From Diplosphaera chodatii (Eukaryota; Chlorophyta; Trebouxiophyceae; Prasiolales; Stichococcaceae): DNA of 64,000 nt. The stretch is from contig JAALGY010000030.1 in the NCBI GenBank assembly GCA_032358165.1, forward strand, positions 868,001 to 932,000, written 5' to 3'. Position 1 is the first letter of the stretch. Every line of letters begins with the position of its first letter. Of the stretch, positions 1 through 11,921 are shown piece by piece. Under the pieces are notes generated by a model. It made no database searches. It saw only the letters and a program-made list of their open reading frames with translations, and had not been told where the DNA came from. Both the position numbers and the translations under genes were made by a program.

Positions 1-89
1 GTGTTGGAAGCTCGACTGGTACATGTCAGATCCAGATGCATTGCACCATTGCAGCCCTGCCGCTGCTGATCGTGACACCCGTCCTGCAG

Positions 90-230
90 GGATCATATGA
101 GGCACGCAGCATCTTCCAAAGCTTGGACCTGGCGTGGACGCTCCTGCGTCTATTCCCGCGTGAGCTGCTGCGCCGCATCACATCCAAGACACTGGATGCG
201 TACTACAGTGCCGAGCAACACCAGAACTGA
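90..230 (+). CDS. VHA-B: V-type H+-ATPase subunit B, last exon (partial gene)
   Basis: This is the C-terminal 46 codons of the B (regulatory, nucleotide-binding) subunit of the V1 sector of the vacuolar proton pump. The exon opens after a CAG acceptor (87-89) with GSYEARSIFQ, then SLDLAWTLLRLFPRELLRR and KTLDAYYS. This matches the highly conserved end of plant and animal B subunits (IFQSLDLAWTLLR-FPRELL-RI--KTL--FY). The upstream exons lie outside the window. The tail after the conserved block (AEQHQN) is free to vary in the family. The gene converges on the formate-THF ligase gene, whose stop lies about 270 bp away. The identification rests on recognising the family motif and is firm despite the short piece. 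Confidence 0.88.
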   Translation, partial: GSYEARSIFQSLDLAWTLLRLFPRELLRRITSKTLDAYYSAEQHQN

Positions 231-285
231 GTTGCCCTCCAGCATGGAGCGTCCGGCTGTTGTGACAGCAGTGAGGATGTATAGT

Positions 286-290
286 TGTAA
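286..290 (+). terminator. TGTAA poly(A) signal of the V-ATPase B gene
   Basis: TGTAA lies 55 nt past the V-ATPase B stop codon. TGTAA is the usual polyadenylation signal of Chlamydomonas and its relatives. The match is only 5 bp, but its position suits a 3' UTR and supports a chlorophyte origin. Confidence 0.45.
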
Positions 291-400
291 TGTGCAAGTC
301 GACGTCTGTTGACTGCGGTACCAGCAAAGATCATGACACCAGTTCGGGAGCATTGGCGCCTTCCTGGCTCCGCAGCCAGTGCTGTCATTGACCGTTCAAG

Positions 401-476
401 GCCCCTTTGTTCTTGACCAGCCTGCAGCCCCCTTTGTTATTGACCAGCAGGATAGTGCCCCTTTGTTATTGACCAG
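401..476. repeat. Three near-identical 20-bp repeats in the convergent intergenic region
   Basis: The motif CCCCTTTGTTATTGACCAG occurs at about 401-420 (with TTC for TTA), 428-447 and 457-476, spaced 27-29 bp apart. It lies just beyond the stop codon of the minus-strand formate-THF ligase gene, so it would fall in that gene's 3' UTR. No function can be assigned. Confidence 0.6.
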
Positions 477-502
477 TCTGCAGTCCCTATACCAACTTTC
501 AA

Positions 503-3500
503 TCAGCTCAGCCCGACAATCGTGCCATTGTCATCGATGTCGATGTCAAAGAATGCCGGCCGGGTGGGAAGCCCGGGAATCGTTGGCATGTCGCCAACCA
601 AAACTACCAGGAAGCCAGCCCCGATGGATGCCCTTATCTCGCGGACGGGCAGCGAGAAGCCGCTGGGTGCACCCTTGGCGCTGGCGTCTGCGGAAAACGA
701 GTACTGTGTCTTTGCAATGCAGATGGGCAGGGTGTGGAAACCCTGCTTGGTGTAGCGCTCAATCTGCGCCTCTGCCTCGGCAGAGTACTCCACGCTGGCG
801 GCACCATAGCTGGCAGCAATCGCCTCAATCTTGCCCTTGATCGGCTGGTCCAGCTTGTACAAAAACCTGCAGATTGCAACAAAACCCGCTCGCGAGGAGT
901 CAGCATCGGTGGACAGGAATCTCCCTGGATGACACACATGCCTTGGCATGATGGGGCCGCACTTGAAGTCTGAGGGTTGCTGTGCCGCGTCGACCACCGC
1001 CTTGGCCAGGTCCACTGCGCCCTTCCCTCCATGGGCATGGTGCTCCGCCACGACTGCCGCTGAGGCGCCTGTACACCGTTGTGCCGATCAGCACATTTCG
1101 GTGGCGTGCAGCCCGACCACCCTGTGACGCTGATTACTTACTCATACGTTCAGTCCTGCAGGTTTGCGCACAACGTCACCTGTGTCCAGTGCGGCCTGCT
1201 TCAGTGCTGAAAGCTCCGCATCAGTGTCGGTGGCAAAGCGGTTGATCGCAACAACCACAGGCACGCCGTACGCAGCGCTGTTCCGGATGTGGCGTGCCAG
1301 GTTGCAGCAGCCCGCAGTGAGCAACTCCACGTTCTCGGTGCGGTAAGTTTCATCGAGGGGCTGGCCGGCTGTCACAGGGGGCCCGCCACCGTGCATCTTC
1401 AGCGCACGCACTGCGAGTTTACACCCAGTTGAGATGCGCTTGACGAGTGACAGTGGCATTGTTGCACATGACCGATGTCAATCACTTGGCACTGACATCA
1501 GTTGCATCTAAAGAGCCACTTGCAGCAGCCCAGTACCGGTGGCGACGATGACGACGCAGTTGGGCGAAAGTCCGGAGGATCGGCACTTGATGTTCATGAA
1601 CTTCTCGGCACCAATATCAGCACCAAAGCCTGCCTCTGTCACGACCAGACCCTGAGACGGCAAAGGGAACAAAGTGTGGTACCGGTTGCGGTGTGAGCCT
1701 GACATCAGACGGATCAAAACAACCTGATCCACAGGGCATTTGTAACAGCGGTACCAACCTCAGAGCCGACGAGTCTGAGCGCCAGCAGGTCTGCCATCAC
1801 AGAGGAGTTTCCGGTGGCAATGTTTGCAAAAGGCCCAGCATGGACAAATACAGGTGTCTGCTCCAGGGTTTGCATGAGCGTTGGCTCCAGCGCATCCTTC
1901 ATCAGCACAGTCAATGCGCCACCGGCACCGATGTCATCTGCCGTGACCGGCTCGCCCGCCTGAGACAATAAAGGCATCTCACACGCTGTCTGTTCCCTTG
2001 GTGATGTGCAATGCAGCGGTCAGAGCGCAGGCAAGGATACCTGTGACGTAGCGGGCTCACCTTGGACGTGCCGATGACCATGGCACCGAGGCGGTCACGC
2101 ATGTCCTGCAGGCTGGTCGACATCGCCAGCACCGCCATGATCTCACTGCATTCCAAAACAAGTGTGTGAGGGCCACTGCCGGCACTGCTCCCTCAACGTG
2201 CATTGCTTGCAGCCCAACCAGGCCAGGCTGACGACTGTCGTGTGTGATGCCATTCCATGATAGCGTGCCGCCACCCACACCACGAGCATGCACCTGGCGA
2301 CTGTGATGTCGAAGCCTGTCGTGCGCATCATGCCCTTCTCTGTTGGCGACTGCCCCACTGTGATCTGCCGCAGAAAGCGGTCATTGGTGTCCATCACGCG
2401 TCGCCATGTGATGGTGCTGGGGTCGATGTCGAGCCGCACAAACCTGTTGAAAGGGGCTGAAGTGCAGGGTCAGCCACTCCACAGAGCACCGTGTTGGCAA
2501 GCATCAGCCACGTATTGTCAGCACAACAAGTTCTCTTGCCATACCTGTGAATCTCCTCCTCCGTCAGCTCGTCAGGGTCCGTTTTGGCTATGCCGAGTTT
2601 CTTGAGCCGTTTGTGCATGACCGGCGCAAACGACCTTCTGCCATCCCTGTGCAAGGCAACCAAATGATGTAGTCAGCACAAGCACCTGCACATGTAGGCA
2701 TGTATGTCGAACGGTGTACAGTTTGATGACGACCAATCAAAAAAGGATGACCTGTTGGGAGGGCAGAGCCGACGGAACAGTGCCGCGTCCTTCTGCGAGC
2801 CTTCGTGGAACATGCGGGCATCGATTGCTGCCGCCAGCAGGTTGTTTGCGGCCGTAATCGCATGAATGTCGCCAGTGCAATGCAGGTTCAGCTTCTCCAT
2901 TGGGATCGCCTGCAATGTACGACTGCATCTTGGTATGCATCGCCGGCGACAGTGGCACGTGTGGTATGCCCATGGTGTGTGTGTTGATGTCGAGTCCACC
3001 TGAGCGTAGCCGCCCCCCGCTGCACCGCCTTTGATCCCAAAGGTGGGCCCCTGCGATGGCTGCCTGATGCAGGTGACGACACGTTTGCCGAGGTGCGCCC
3101 CGAGCGCCTGCCCCAGCCCCACGGTCGTCGTCGACTTGCCCTCGCCCAGCGGTGTTGGGCTGATGCCCGCCACCACCACTGCAGCACCCGCACACCGACC
3201 TTGTGTCTCAGACGCTCACCCTGCATCTGGGCATGCCAGAACTGCAGCTGTTTGGGTTCCAAACCGCACCGTACAACCCATTTGGGCTGTCCTTGCGTTT
3301 CTCTAGGGCAGATAGCTTGACCTGTGTACCGCAACACAATGTATCAGCCATGGCAGGATGCCAGCTGGTAGATCATCCATGTGCTCCAGCCGGCATGTCG
3401 CACACCTTTGCCTGCGTGACTCCATACAAGTCGTACTCCTCTGGCGTCAGGCCAAGGCCTTCAGCGATGGCGCCTATGTGCGCAGGTGTCACCTGGTGCA

Positions 3501-3669
3501 ACGTACAGAGCCTCAGTCGGATGCAGCAGGTCTCCAGATCACCGGCATGTCATGCCCATCCCTCTTGCATGCCTGCCAGGCCAGCTGTATGCATGCAACA
3601 TTTGGCAGATCCGCTCACCGACTGCGCAATCGATATGTCGCTTGGTACGGGGCTGACTGTCTCAAGCAT
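503..3669 (-). CDS. FTHFS: Formate-tetrahydrofolate ligase (10-formyl-THF synthetase), 13 exons
   Basis: It joins formate to tetrahydrofolate with ATP, giving 10-formyl-THF for one-carbon metabolism. Exons on the minus strand can be read as 3669-3619, 3492-3406, 3321-3270, 3178-3000, 2909-2752, 2646-2545, 2443-2294, 2145-2061, 1959-1759, 1651-1537, 1410-1180, 1059-963 and 866-503. They sum to 1872 nt, exactly 624 codons, which is normal for the plant enzyme. Visible blocks, in order: [14 protein letters not shown]-loop [94 protein letters not shown]-terminal [13 protein letters not shown]. The start at 3669 ([11 protein letters not shown]) fits the short N-terminus of cytosolic plant enzymes. 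The frame stays open to an upstream ATG at 3960, whose Arg-rich N-terminus could be an organelle transit peptide. Confidence 0.93.
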
Positions 3670-4261
3670 GTCGACAGGATGTCGGGGATGTGATGCTCGG
3701 ATCGCCCGCTGTTGAGACTTGATGGATGGCGCGCTTGCCACGTCGTGCTGTGTGGCCGCCCAACTTACAAAACGCAGCACATCAGGGCTCACAAGTGACT
3801 TGTGATCGCAGCCTGGTCCAAACCCCTCTGCACAGCAGCTGTTGTACAGGCTATCAGCAGCGCCTGCCGCACCGCCGGACAGGATCCTTCGCAGGCAACT
3901 GGCACCAACCCCACAGCGGCGAATGCGGTTGAACGCCAGGAGTGCGAAATTTGGTAGCAACGCTGCAGCGTGATCCGGCGATCAATGTGTGGTACCCGTT
4001 GCATGCTTCCTTGTCAGATCATGTTGTGGATGCTGCTGCATCCGCATGGTCGCAACAACTGCCGGCTGTATGCGGACCGTCATCACTGCGTCCCTCAGAT
4101 GTTCACTCCTCCTGGTTTATGAGACGTCTGGCCTCGTTTTCCATGCATCGCGTCAAAGTCCAGCGCCTCGCCATATATTCGCACCTGACTATTTGCTCGG
4201 CATCAGGTCGGTCGGGAGGTTTGATACCGTGCCGGACTAGCCACAAAGGCCAGCAAAAGCC
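3670..4261. other. Divergent upstream region between the FTHFS and P/R/G-rich genes
   Basis: It separates the minus-strand FTHFS start (3669) from the plus-strand start at 4262, so both promoters should lie here. Up to 3960 it could instead be coding if FTHFS carries an N-terminal extension. I see no convincing TATA box or other element. Confidence 0.4.
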
Positions 4262-5316
4262 ATGCAGGAGGCGGAGGATCGCAGGAAACGGCTCAAGCTG
4301 ATGACGTCGCGGCAGGGTGGCGCTGGTGTGGATGCCGCAGATGCGCCCGCAGCACCCAGTGAGGGCGCACAAGATGGTCTGCCTGTAGTCAGTGCTGACA
4401 TCAAACAAGCCTACAGTCTACGGGAATGAGCCTGAGCTGTGCTGCAATCCCCGAGACGCAGGCACGTTGGAGAACCCTCTGGCTCAGCCCGCCAGCTCAA
4501 TGCCCGCAGGGCGCCCCTCGTTCAATTTCTACAGGTCAGGCGACTGAATGAGCTGCTCATGCACAGCATAGGAAACTGTCTCGCATTGCTGTGACACTCT
4601 CCGGTGGCTCGCAGCGATCCCCTGGCTTCGGTCCAGGCTGGTCCCATTGCACGATCGTTGCCTCCTCCGCATCACGGCAGCAGCCGACCACTGCCTGGGC
4701 CCCGGCCACCGCCTCCTGGTCAGATCATGCACACAGATGCTGGGTTCTCGTGTGCTCCTGGAGTACCAGCCGCCAAACTCCCGATCAAGACGATGCTGGC
4801 AACCGTCAGCATGCGTGAATTTGCGCTGCAGGGCACTGGCATGGCCGGGGAAGCGCATGGCAGCAAGCAGCAGGCGGCTGGCGACCCCGCGGCCAGTCCC
4901 CTGATGCAGCGCCACCCCAGCCCATGCATCTGCCGCCCCAGCAGCATGCCGCACGGCCGCCGCCAAGGCCGCCGCCAGGCGTCCTGCCGCCGGGCTTGCC
5001 GGCGCAGCGTCCGTGGGCCCCTCGCGGCCAGCCCTTTGCTCGAGGGTCGGGCACGGCAGCCAGGGGCGGCAGGTTTGCAGTTGAGGGCGGTGCTAGGAGA
5101 GGCCGCGGGCAGGGAGGCAGGTGCGGGCGTGCGTGACTGCGGCTGACCGCTGCTCTGACATTGGTCAAACCCCGGCGCGTGAGCGAGACAGCGCCACTGC
5201 ACTGCAGGCAGCATTCTCAGGCTAGCGACGGCAGCAGCGGCTCACTCGTGACCCCCTGCGTGCCATCCATGCTGGAGGACCCATGGCGGCAGCTGATGCC
5301 GCGTCCGGAGAGCTGA
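4262..5316 (+). CDS. Unrecognised multi-exon protein, charged N-terminus, Pro/Arg/Gly-rich C-terminal half
   Basis: I do not recognise the family. An ATG at 4262 starts MQEAEDRRKRLKLMTSRQ, a charged helix typical of nuclear or RNA-associated proteins. A second coding stretch (about 4389-4534) has PTVYGNEPELC and PAGRPSFNFYR and ends at an AG|GTCAGG donor. A third (about 4865-5118) is proline-rich (QPMHLPPQQ, ARPPPRPPPGVLPPG) and turns into an RGG-like tract (AARGGRF, GGARRGRGQGG) before a GT donor. The last exon, after CTGCACTGCAG, reads QHSQASDGSSGS then PSMLEDPWRQLMPRPES and a stop at 5314-5316. Frame consistency across likely splice sites supports a real gene; exact exon ends, and any exon between 4535 and 4860, are uncertain. 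The RGG tract suggests RNA binding, but that is inference. Confidence 0.45.
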
Positions 5317-6028
5317 CTCGCGCCAGAAGCAGCTGCTGCCCTCGTCTCTTGATGTGCCGGCGTGTCATCAGAGTGAGGAAGCCATCAACCATGATGCTGC
5401 TGTTGAATATGTGTCGTGGCATCCCACCGATACACTATGCAGATGGATGGTTGCCACCGCTGCAAGTCAACATGAGCCTGCTTGCAGCTGCTGGACTGCA
5501 CGACGGCGGTGACGGCCTGACGTGGAGTGACCGACACATACGTGGCGCTCCGGAGCGTGACCATGAGTCTCGTCAGCAAGGACAGCCATGCTGTGCACGG
5601 CGTGATGATGCTACCCCCGCGCTTCCTTACCTGTGATCTGGTCTGCAACTGGGTTGCATGCATGGAGCGTATCTCCCCTTTGCACCCTGTATGACTTGGC
5701 CATCCAGCAAGTACTGCCTTCTTCGGCAGTCTTCGGAGGCGTTCTTCACGGTCACAGCAATTTTGCACACCACACAAGTTGTATATGCATGGCAGGCTCT
5801 GCGCTGATCGATAGATCCTCGCACGTCTTATCAGCAAAGGTGTAGCCATCAGCGTCACTGCACCTGGAAGATGAGCAAGCTTGCGGACGTGTAGGTTCGA
5901 GGACTCCTAAACTGCTCGTAACATCAGCTTCTACCTCAGAAGTGCCGCGCATCATGCCTTGAGCATTTGGCGGCCCTTTGGCTCCGTATCCTCAGCATGC
6001 CGCAAAGCGCTCTGATACAGCAGAGAGG
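5317..6028. other. Intergenic region before the capping enzyme
   Basis: It covers the 3' flank of the P/R/G-rich gene and the upstream region of the capping-enzyme gene, both on the plus strand. Reading frames here have no family signature and no consistent splicing. I see no gene. Confidence 0.4.
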
Positions 6029-9000
6029 ATGGATTCGAAGAAACGGCCATATGTGACTCCAGATGGTGACACGAGCAGCTCACAGGCGCCTGGAAGCAAG
6101 CGATATGCAGGGCAACCGCCAGAGGTGCCTTGAGTGGTCAGTGAGCCATGCATGCGCAAGCTGGCAATTCCATCCTGCCAACGGTGCATGTCAGGCGCAG
6201 GTCAACGGCTCGGCATCTTCAGCACCAGCTACAGGTCAGCGTGCGCCGATCACAGGACCACGCACGCCACCTGGCTGGCTGGACACGCCACCAATGGCGG
6301 GGGCCTGGGGCAAGCTCATCCCCGTCAAGGCAAGCGGGCTGCTGCTGCTGCCGCGAGTGATATTTTCATGAGTGGCCTCATGACCATGCGCACCACTGCT
6401 GCCTACATGCGTCACATTGATCGGCTGGTGCGCCAGGTCCCGCTTGGAGCCAGGTACAATGAGGTGGTACCGGAGGACCAGCGGTTTACGCCGCAGATGC
6501 TGGTGACAAAGCTGGAGTCGGAAGGCAAGGAGGTGCGCTCCCCGCCAGCTGAATGCTGGACCACCGTGCAGGTCGCCATCCGACATGCTTGGGCGCAGCG
6601 CATCCACAGCTTTCAACCCTGTTCATGCGTTCAGGTTGGCCTGGTCATCGACCTGACAAAGTCATCGCAGTACTACAGCGTGGAGGAGTGGCTGGGCGTC
6701 GCACACCACAAGGTGTCGATTGAGACTCGTGATGACCTGCATCAGATGCCTCCGCTCCTAAATTCAACAAGTGCACCATCTTGCTCCGCGCGCTGTGCAG
6801 GTGCCGATGCAGGGCCGCGGCGCGGTGCCAGAGCCGGAGCTGGTGAACCACCTTTTCTGGCTGTTCCTCAACTACACGCTGGAGTTCCCCGACAAGTACA
6901 TCGTGATGCACTGTACCCACGGTTTCAACCGCACAGGTGAGGCCACTGGCATCCACGTGCCTGCTGACCGGATGCTGGCGCACAAACAGTGGGCAAGGTT
7001 TTATCACATTCCTGCCGTCCAAAACGCAGGTTACGTCCTGGTCAGCCTGATGCTCCGGATGGAGCCCAGACTGTCTGTGGCTGATGCTGTCACAACATTT
7101 GCAAAGCTGCGGCCGCCCGGCATCTACAAGGAGGACTATGTGCAGAGCCTGTTCGACTACTACCATGAGCGCCGGTGGGCCATTGGGCTCGGTGTTGAGT
7201 TGCTTTGTACATGGTGTTACTTGCTCGAGACGCGTATTTCCACAGCTGTGCAGCGCAAAGCAGCTGATAGCTCCTGTTCTCCAACTTTGCGTTTCATGTT
7301 CAGGCCATCAGCAATGGTGCCGCCGGTCATGCCGCCGTGGAAGGATGAGGACGAGGATCCCCCACGGCCAGAGGATCTCGAGGGTACAGCGCCACCAACG
7401 TGCACTGCTGCCCCACCATCGTATGTTCGATGTAGACGTGCAGATGTAGTGCTCTCATCGTGCCACCTCATGGGACGTGCAGAGGAGAAGGCTGCTGAGG
7501 AGGTAGCAGCACCCGCCAAGCTGGCACATGACGATGTCATTGGCGAGAGCATCGATGAGCATGAAGCGTCACAGGAAAGCATCAGTCACCCATGTGCATC
7601 TGGTTTGAGAGGTGCTTCGTGAGGTCACTCACACTCAAGCTGAGTACAAGCTATTGGCTTCACAGGTGCAGACAGAGGTGATGCGCTTCCTGCTACGGCG
7701 AGTGCCTGACGATGGCCGTGTGGTGTTCCCTGGGTCCCAGCCTGTGTCGCTTGCGCGGGCAAACCTGCACATGCTGCGTGACCGCCGAGAAAGCTACATG
7801 GTGTGTATGTGTGCTTCGAAGTGCATAAACTATGATGGAGTTTGCCCAACAGACGCTGCGAGGCTGTTGTCGGGCTGTCGTGCGCCCTCGAGTGCCTGTT
7901 GACCGTGGTGCATTGCACATGCGAGCAGGTGACATGGAAGGCAGATGGCACGCGCTACATGCTGCTGCTGTGCAAGTGGGGCGTATATGTCATCGACCGT
8001 TCGTTCCGCATCCGCCGTGTGCAGTTGCGCTGCATTGTCCCAGGGTACACCCTCACATCTGCTGAGATGGCAGCTTGCACGCCCTGCACCTGCCTGCAGT
8101 CGGTGTGTCGTACCAGGTAAAGTAACAGTGTTTCATCTGTTCCACCATGGCAGACATGGTTGGGTTTTGCTTGAGCAGGCCACAGCGTGAGCCGCATCAC
8201 ATGACGCTGCTTGATGGAGAGATGGTCGTGGACGAGGATGCGAAGACCGGCGTCTGCCGCCGTCGGTACCTTGCGTACGACATGATGGTGCTGAATAAGA
8301 AGGTTCTGGCAGACCGCCCCTTCAAGGTTCGTTCTGGCTGCGATGTTGTTACTGGGTTTTTGGGTTGTGGACTTAGCGGTGTCGTTGCTGTACAGCATGC
8401 TGTTGGATGTGCAGGAGCGGACGAAGATGCTGCAGGAGTATGTCATTGCGCCGCGCGACAAGGAGCGGGCGCAGCCTGGCCAGCGCCACCTGTATGACAA
8501 GGAGGACTTTGGCCTGCGGCACAAGACGTTCTGGGGACTGGACATGACGCAGAGCCTGCTCACCAAGTTCATCAAAAAGCTTACACACGAGTCGGATGGC
8601 CTCATCTTTCAGCCGGCAAGCATCAGTATGAACTGCCAGCATCTGCAATGGCACACCATTGGCGGTGATGTGTCGCGGCGTACAAAGCAAGCTGAGCATT
8701 GATCACTGTGGGAACATGTGCATGTGCAGGGCGACGATCCATATGTACCAGCAACATGCGAGGAGCTGCTCAAATGGAAGTTTGCCAGCATGAACTCCGT
8801 GGATTTCATGCTGCAGAGGACCCCCACTGGAGGTACTTCCAAGTGCACACTGGCGCTGACACTTGCTGCAGTTGCCAGTGCGCATGGTCGACCCTGCATG
8901 TATGGGGTGCATGTTGTGCTTGCAGCGAGCTGTGTGAGACCGGGATGCGTCGTTTCGTGCAGGCTTTCAGCTGTGCCTGCTGCAAAGTCGCGGCGGCGGA

Positions 9001-9518
9001 CAGACCTCGCTGAAACCACTCACAGGTGAACCTGCGCGAATGCTGCTGTGCTCATGGCAAGTGCGATGTGACGAAGTCAATTGATCCGACAGACCGATGG
9101 TTTCGCAGATGCCAAGGTGACGTTTCCAGAGGGTCACGAGCCATCTGAGTACGTCAACCGCGTCATCGAGTGCTCCTGGGACATGGAGGCTTCAGCCTGG
9201 CGGTACATGCGGCATCGCCTGGACAAGGAGACCCCCAACGCATATCATGTGTATGAGAAGGTGGCCTATGGCATGGTTGTTTGTTACTTTCTTATCAGTT
9301 GCGACACTGTGCACGCTCCCATTTTGCACTGCTGGGTGCTCAGACCATGGTGGAACAGCATCATTTGCGAGGGACTTTCTTGATATGTGCAGGTGCTCAG
9401 GAGCATACAGGACAACATTACAGAGGAGGAGCTCATAGAGTATGTCGCATGGCCTCAGAGCGGAGCACAGCCTGCGCAGCTGCCGGCCACACAAGTGCAT
9501 CAGGCAGCCAAGTCATGA
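6029..9518 (+). CDS. Bifunctional mRNA-capping enzyme (RNA 5'-triphosphatase + guanylyltransferase), about 16 exons
   Basis: It builds the 5' cap of nuclear pre-mRNA: the N-terminal Cys-phosphatase domain removes the gamma phosphate and the C-terminal domain transfers GMP. Exons read clearly at 6029-6124, 6201-6329, 6437-6532, 6635-6712, 6801-6936, 7030-7174, 7304-7383, about 7483-7605, about 7650-7800, 7929-about 8000, about 8190-8326, 8415-8615, 8730-about 8835, 8963-9025, about 9110-9260 and 9393-9518. Key motifs: PPGWLDTPP; VGLVIDL; phosphatase loop HCTHGFNRTG (catalytic Cys near 6912); acidic linker PPWKDEDEDPP; FPGSQPVSL; nucleotidyltransferase motif I WKADGTRYM (Lys codon at 7938); motif III TLLDGEMV; motif IV SDGLIFQP; motif V LLKWKFASMNSVDF; motif VI RLDKETPNAY. 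The animal/plant-type domain fusion is complete. Exon ends in the inter-domain linker and near 8000-8190 and 8835-9110 are uncertain. Confidence 0.93.
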
Positions 9519-9701
9519 CACTTGGTTGATGTTTCTGCTGCTTGAACACAGCTGCTGCGTTGGCCCTGCTGCTTTGAGCAGTATGCGAGTGGTAAAGTTA
9601 ACTGTGGCACTTGCGAAAACACTGCCGCACCGCTGTGATCTTGGTTCATGCTAAGTTCACAATATATCTGCGAGTCAAGTGAAGCCGCAGCATGGCCCAC
9701 G

Positions 9702-11921
9702 TCAGCCGACCGGAAGCTTGACGGCGTCAGGAATAAAGTCGAGTAGCAGGTTGTTGATGGTGTAGGGCGCTTCCAATGGCAGCCAGTGTCCAGCATTATT
9801 CACCACGCGCAGTGTGTACTTGTTTCTTGCAACAAACCTGCATAGCAGTGCATTGCATTCACAGCATGCGACATTGAAGCAGCGCCCTTGCAAGCAGTGC
9901 GCATGAGACACCTTACATCAATGCATGGCATACAACGACGGGCTTCAGGCATACCTTGCTGAGGCTTGCATCCTGCATATTCAGAAGCAACCTTGATTCA
10001 AGTGAAGACCAAAAGTTCTGGAGGCAGGCGCCACTGCATGCAGGCCTGGCCAGGCACGCAAGTACTGCCCTCACCATTCTTTGGTGGTGTAAGCGTCTGT
10101 CTCGCCGATGATACCGAGTGTGGGGATGGGAATGTCTGGAATCGCCTCGCCAGGACCCGCTGGCTTTGGTATGTTGAACTTCTCGGCAGTGACGCCGGTC
10201 GTCGGGTTCCGATACCAATTGAAAGCTGAACATCCCATGTGCAATGCCGTGTAAGGATTTGTGTGTCAGATGTCCAAAGGTAGTGTTGCAGCCATCTTGA
10301 CGCACAGTCATACAGCATGCGTCGTTCAGACTTTTGACAGATAAGCACCCCACCTGATGTCAGCGACCCTAGGGCATTGCTGCCAACCGGCTTCTTCAGG
10401 GCCGCGACCTGATTGCAGCAGGCATCTCATCAGACAGTGACCAAACATACAATGTTGTACATTGCCCTTGACATAGCAGATCATGCAGGCTTCGAGACAC
10501 ACCTGTTCATCCACAATGAATTTCGGGGTCGTGGGGGCAAACACAGCCCTGTGGAACGCATAATTGTCATCTGACCAGCCCTGCTCCGCTACTGCATCCT
10601 GCAACACACATGAACGATTGTAAGTCACAGGCACGGTCACGTTCCTTACCCATGCTTGACCAACGTGAAAGGGTAGCGACGGGTAGGACACCAGCACGCA
10701 GGCTGGCGTTTGGGCACCTGAAAGTACAAGCAGTACCATGCAATTTGTCGCATGCGGACACGATTGTCATTTATATCTGCATACTTTGCCGTGTAGTTCA
10801 AGTGTCCAGTGCTCATCATGACGTAGGTGTCAGCACTGCGAAGCACATGTACTATCAGGGAGCTAGCTCTTCTCTGCGTAGGACGACAAGCCACCGCTGT
10901 ACATACACAGCAGGGACCGCAGCAAGTCGAACACCAGACGTACTGGTAGGGGATCCCAGGAAACTGGCCATTCAAGGCTGCCAGGAATGTGCCCAGTGCA
11001 GTACCTACATAGCAGTGTCGTCAGATGTACCATGTCGTGCTTGTTGGTGAATGGAGAACCACGCAGACAAAGACAAGTACATATTGCATGGCAGTACATT
11101 ATTAAGACGTTTGTGTAATGAGCTGACTCGCACCATAATCGTGTGCTACAATTGCACTAAGCTGCGGCGGTGCCCCAAGAGTTGCCAGGATGTAGATGAC
11201 ATCTGTGATGAGATCGACAAATCCATAATCTGAGACCTCCTGCATGTGCAGCACTCAAGCCAATCGCCATCTACCGGCTGCATAGTTGCTACCATACTGG
11301 CTGCTCATTGCACCCAACTTTGCAGCAGTTGGTGATCGAGTGGCCGCTGCCATGCCCACCTGCGGTTTGTCAGTGCTCCCAAAACCGCGCAGATCCGGGG
11401 CAATCACGCGGTACCCTGCCCTGACCAGTGCGGGAACCTGAGTATCATATGAATACAGGGTCAACACGGGCACACACAAGAGCATTGCAGCGTGCCACTG
11501 ACAAAGTGCAGTGGCAGTGCGAAAGGGATCATCGGACGTTCTTGATGCGGTGTACCTGGTTCCGCCAGACCTGGGCAGAGTCCGGAAATCCGTGCAGCAT
11601 CAAGATGGTAGAAGGACCTGTTCCTTGATCTACGACGCTAAACTTGAGGGTGGCGCCATTGCTGGAAGGTCTTGGCAGGGTCAGCACCTTGTACGGCAGC
11701 GCTGGTGCCTGGGTGGCGCTGGAATCAGTGGCTGCAGAAGTGGCAGCTGTGCCCTGCAGTGCACAGTACACGAACTTACAGGACTTTATTATACTCGTAT
11801 GCGTAACATGCCTCAACCCTGTCGCGTGCGGAGGCTGCATGCGGTTCGTTTCTGAGCATGAAAGATGAGCCGCAGACGCGCCTGGCCGGCTGTATCTCTG
11901 TGCTGTGACCTGGGCTTGCAA
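9702..11921 (-). CDS. Alpha/beta hydrolase, epoxide-hydrolase-like with Asp nucleophile, multi-exon
   Basis: Exons read on the minus strand include: to 11556 (PSTILMLHGFPDSAQVWRNQ, with the HGFP oxyanion loop); 11437-11360 (VPALVRAGYRVIAPDLRGFG); 11239-11134 (EVSDYGFVDLITDV then IVAHDYG, the nucleophile elbow); 10598-10503 (GWSDDNYAFHRAVF); 10408-10354 (VAALKKPVGSN); 10225-10075 (FNWYRNPTTGV and PIPTLGIIGETDAY, the acid-residue loop); and 9837-9702 (NAGHWLPLEAPYTIN with the catalytic His, then the stop). Asp in H-D-x-G, instead of Ser, is typical of soluble epoxide hydrolases and haloalkane dehalogenases, so the substrate may be an epoxide; this is inference. One or two exons between 10650 and 11100 are only partly resolved. 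The start is uncertain: 11921 is the first in-frame ATG of the first exon's open frame, and an acceptor near 11760 would allow a further upstream exon. Confidence 0.8.
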
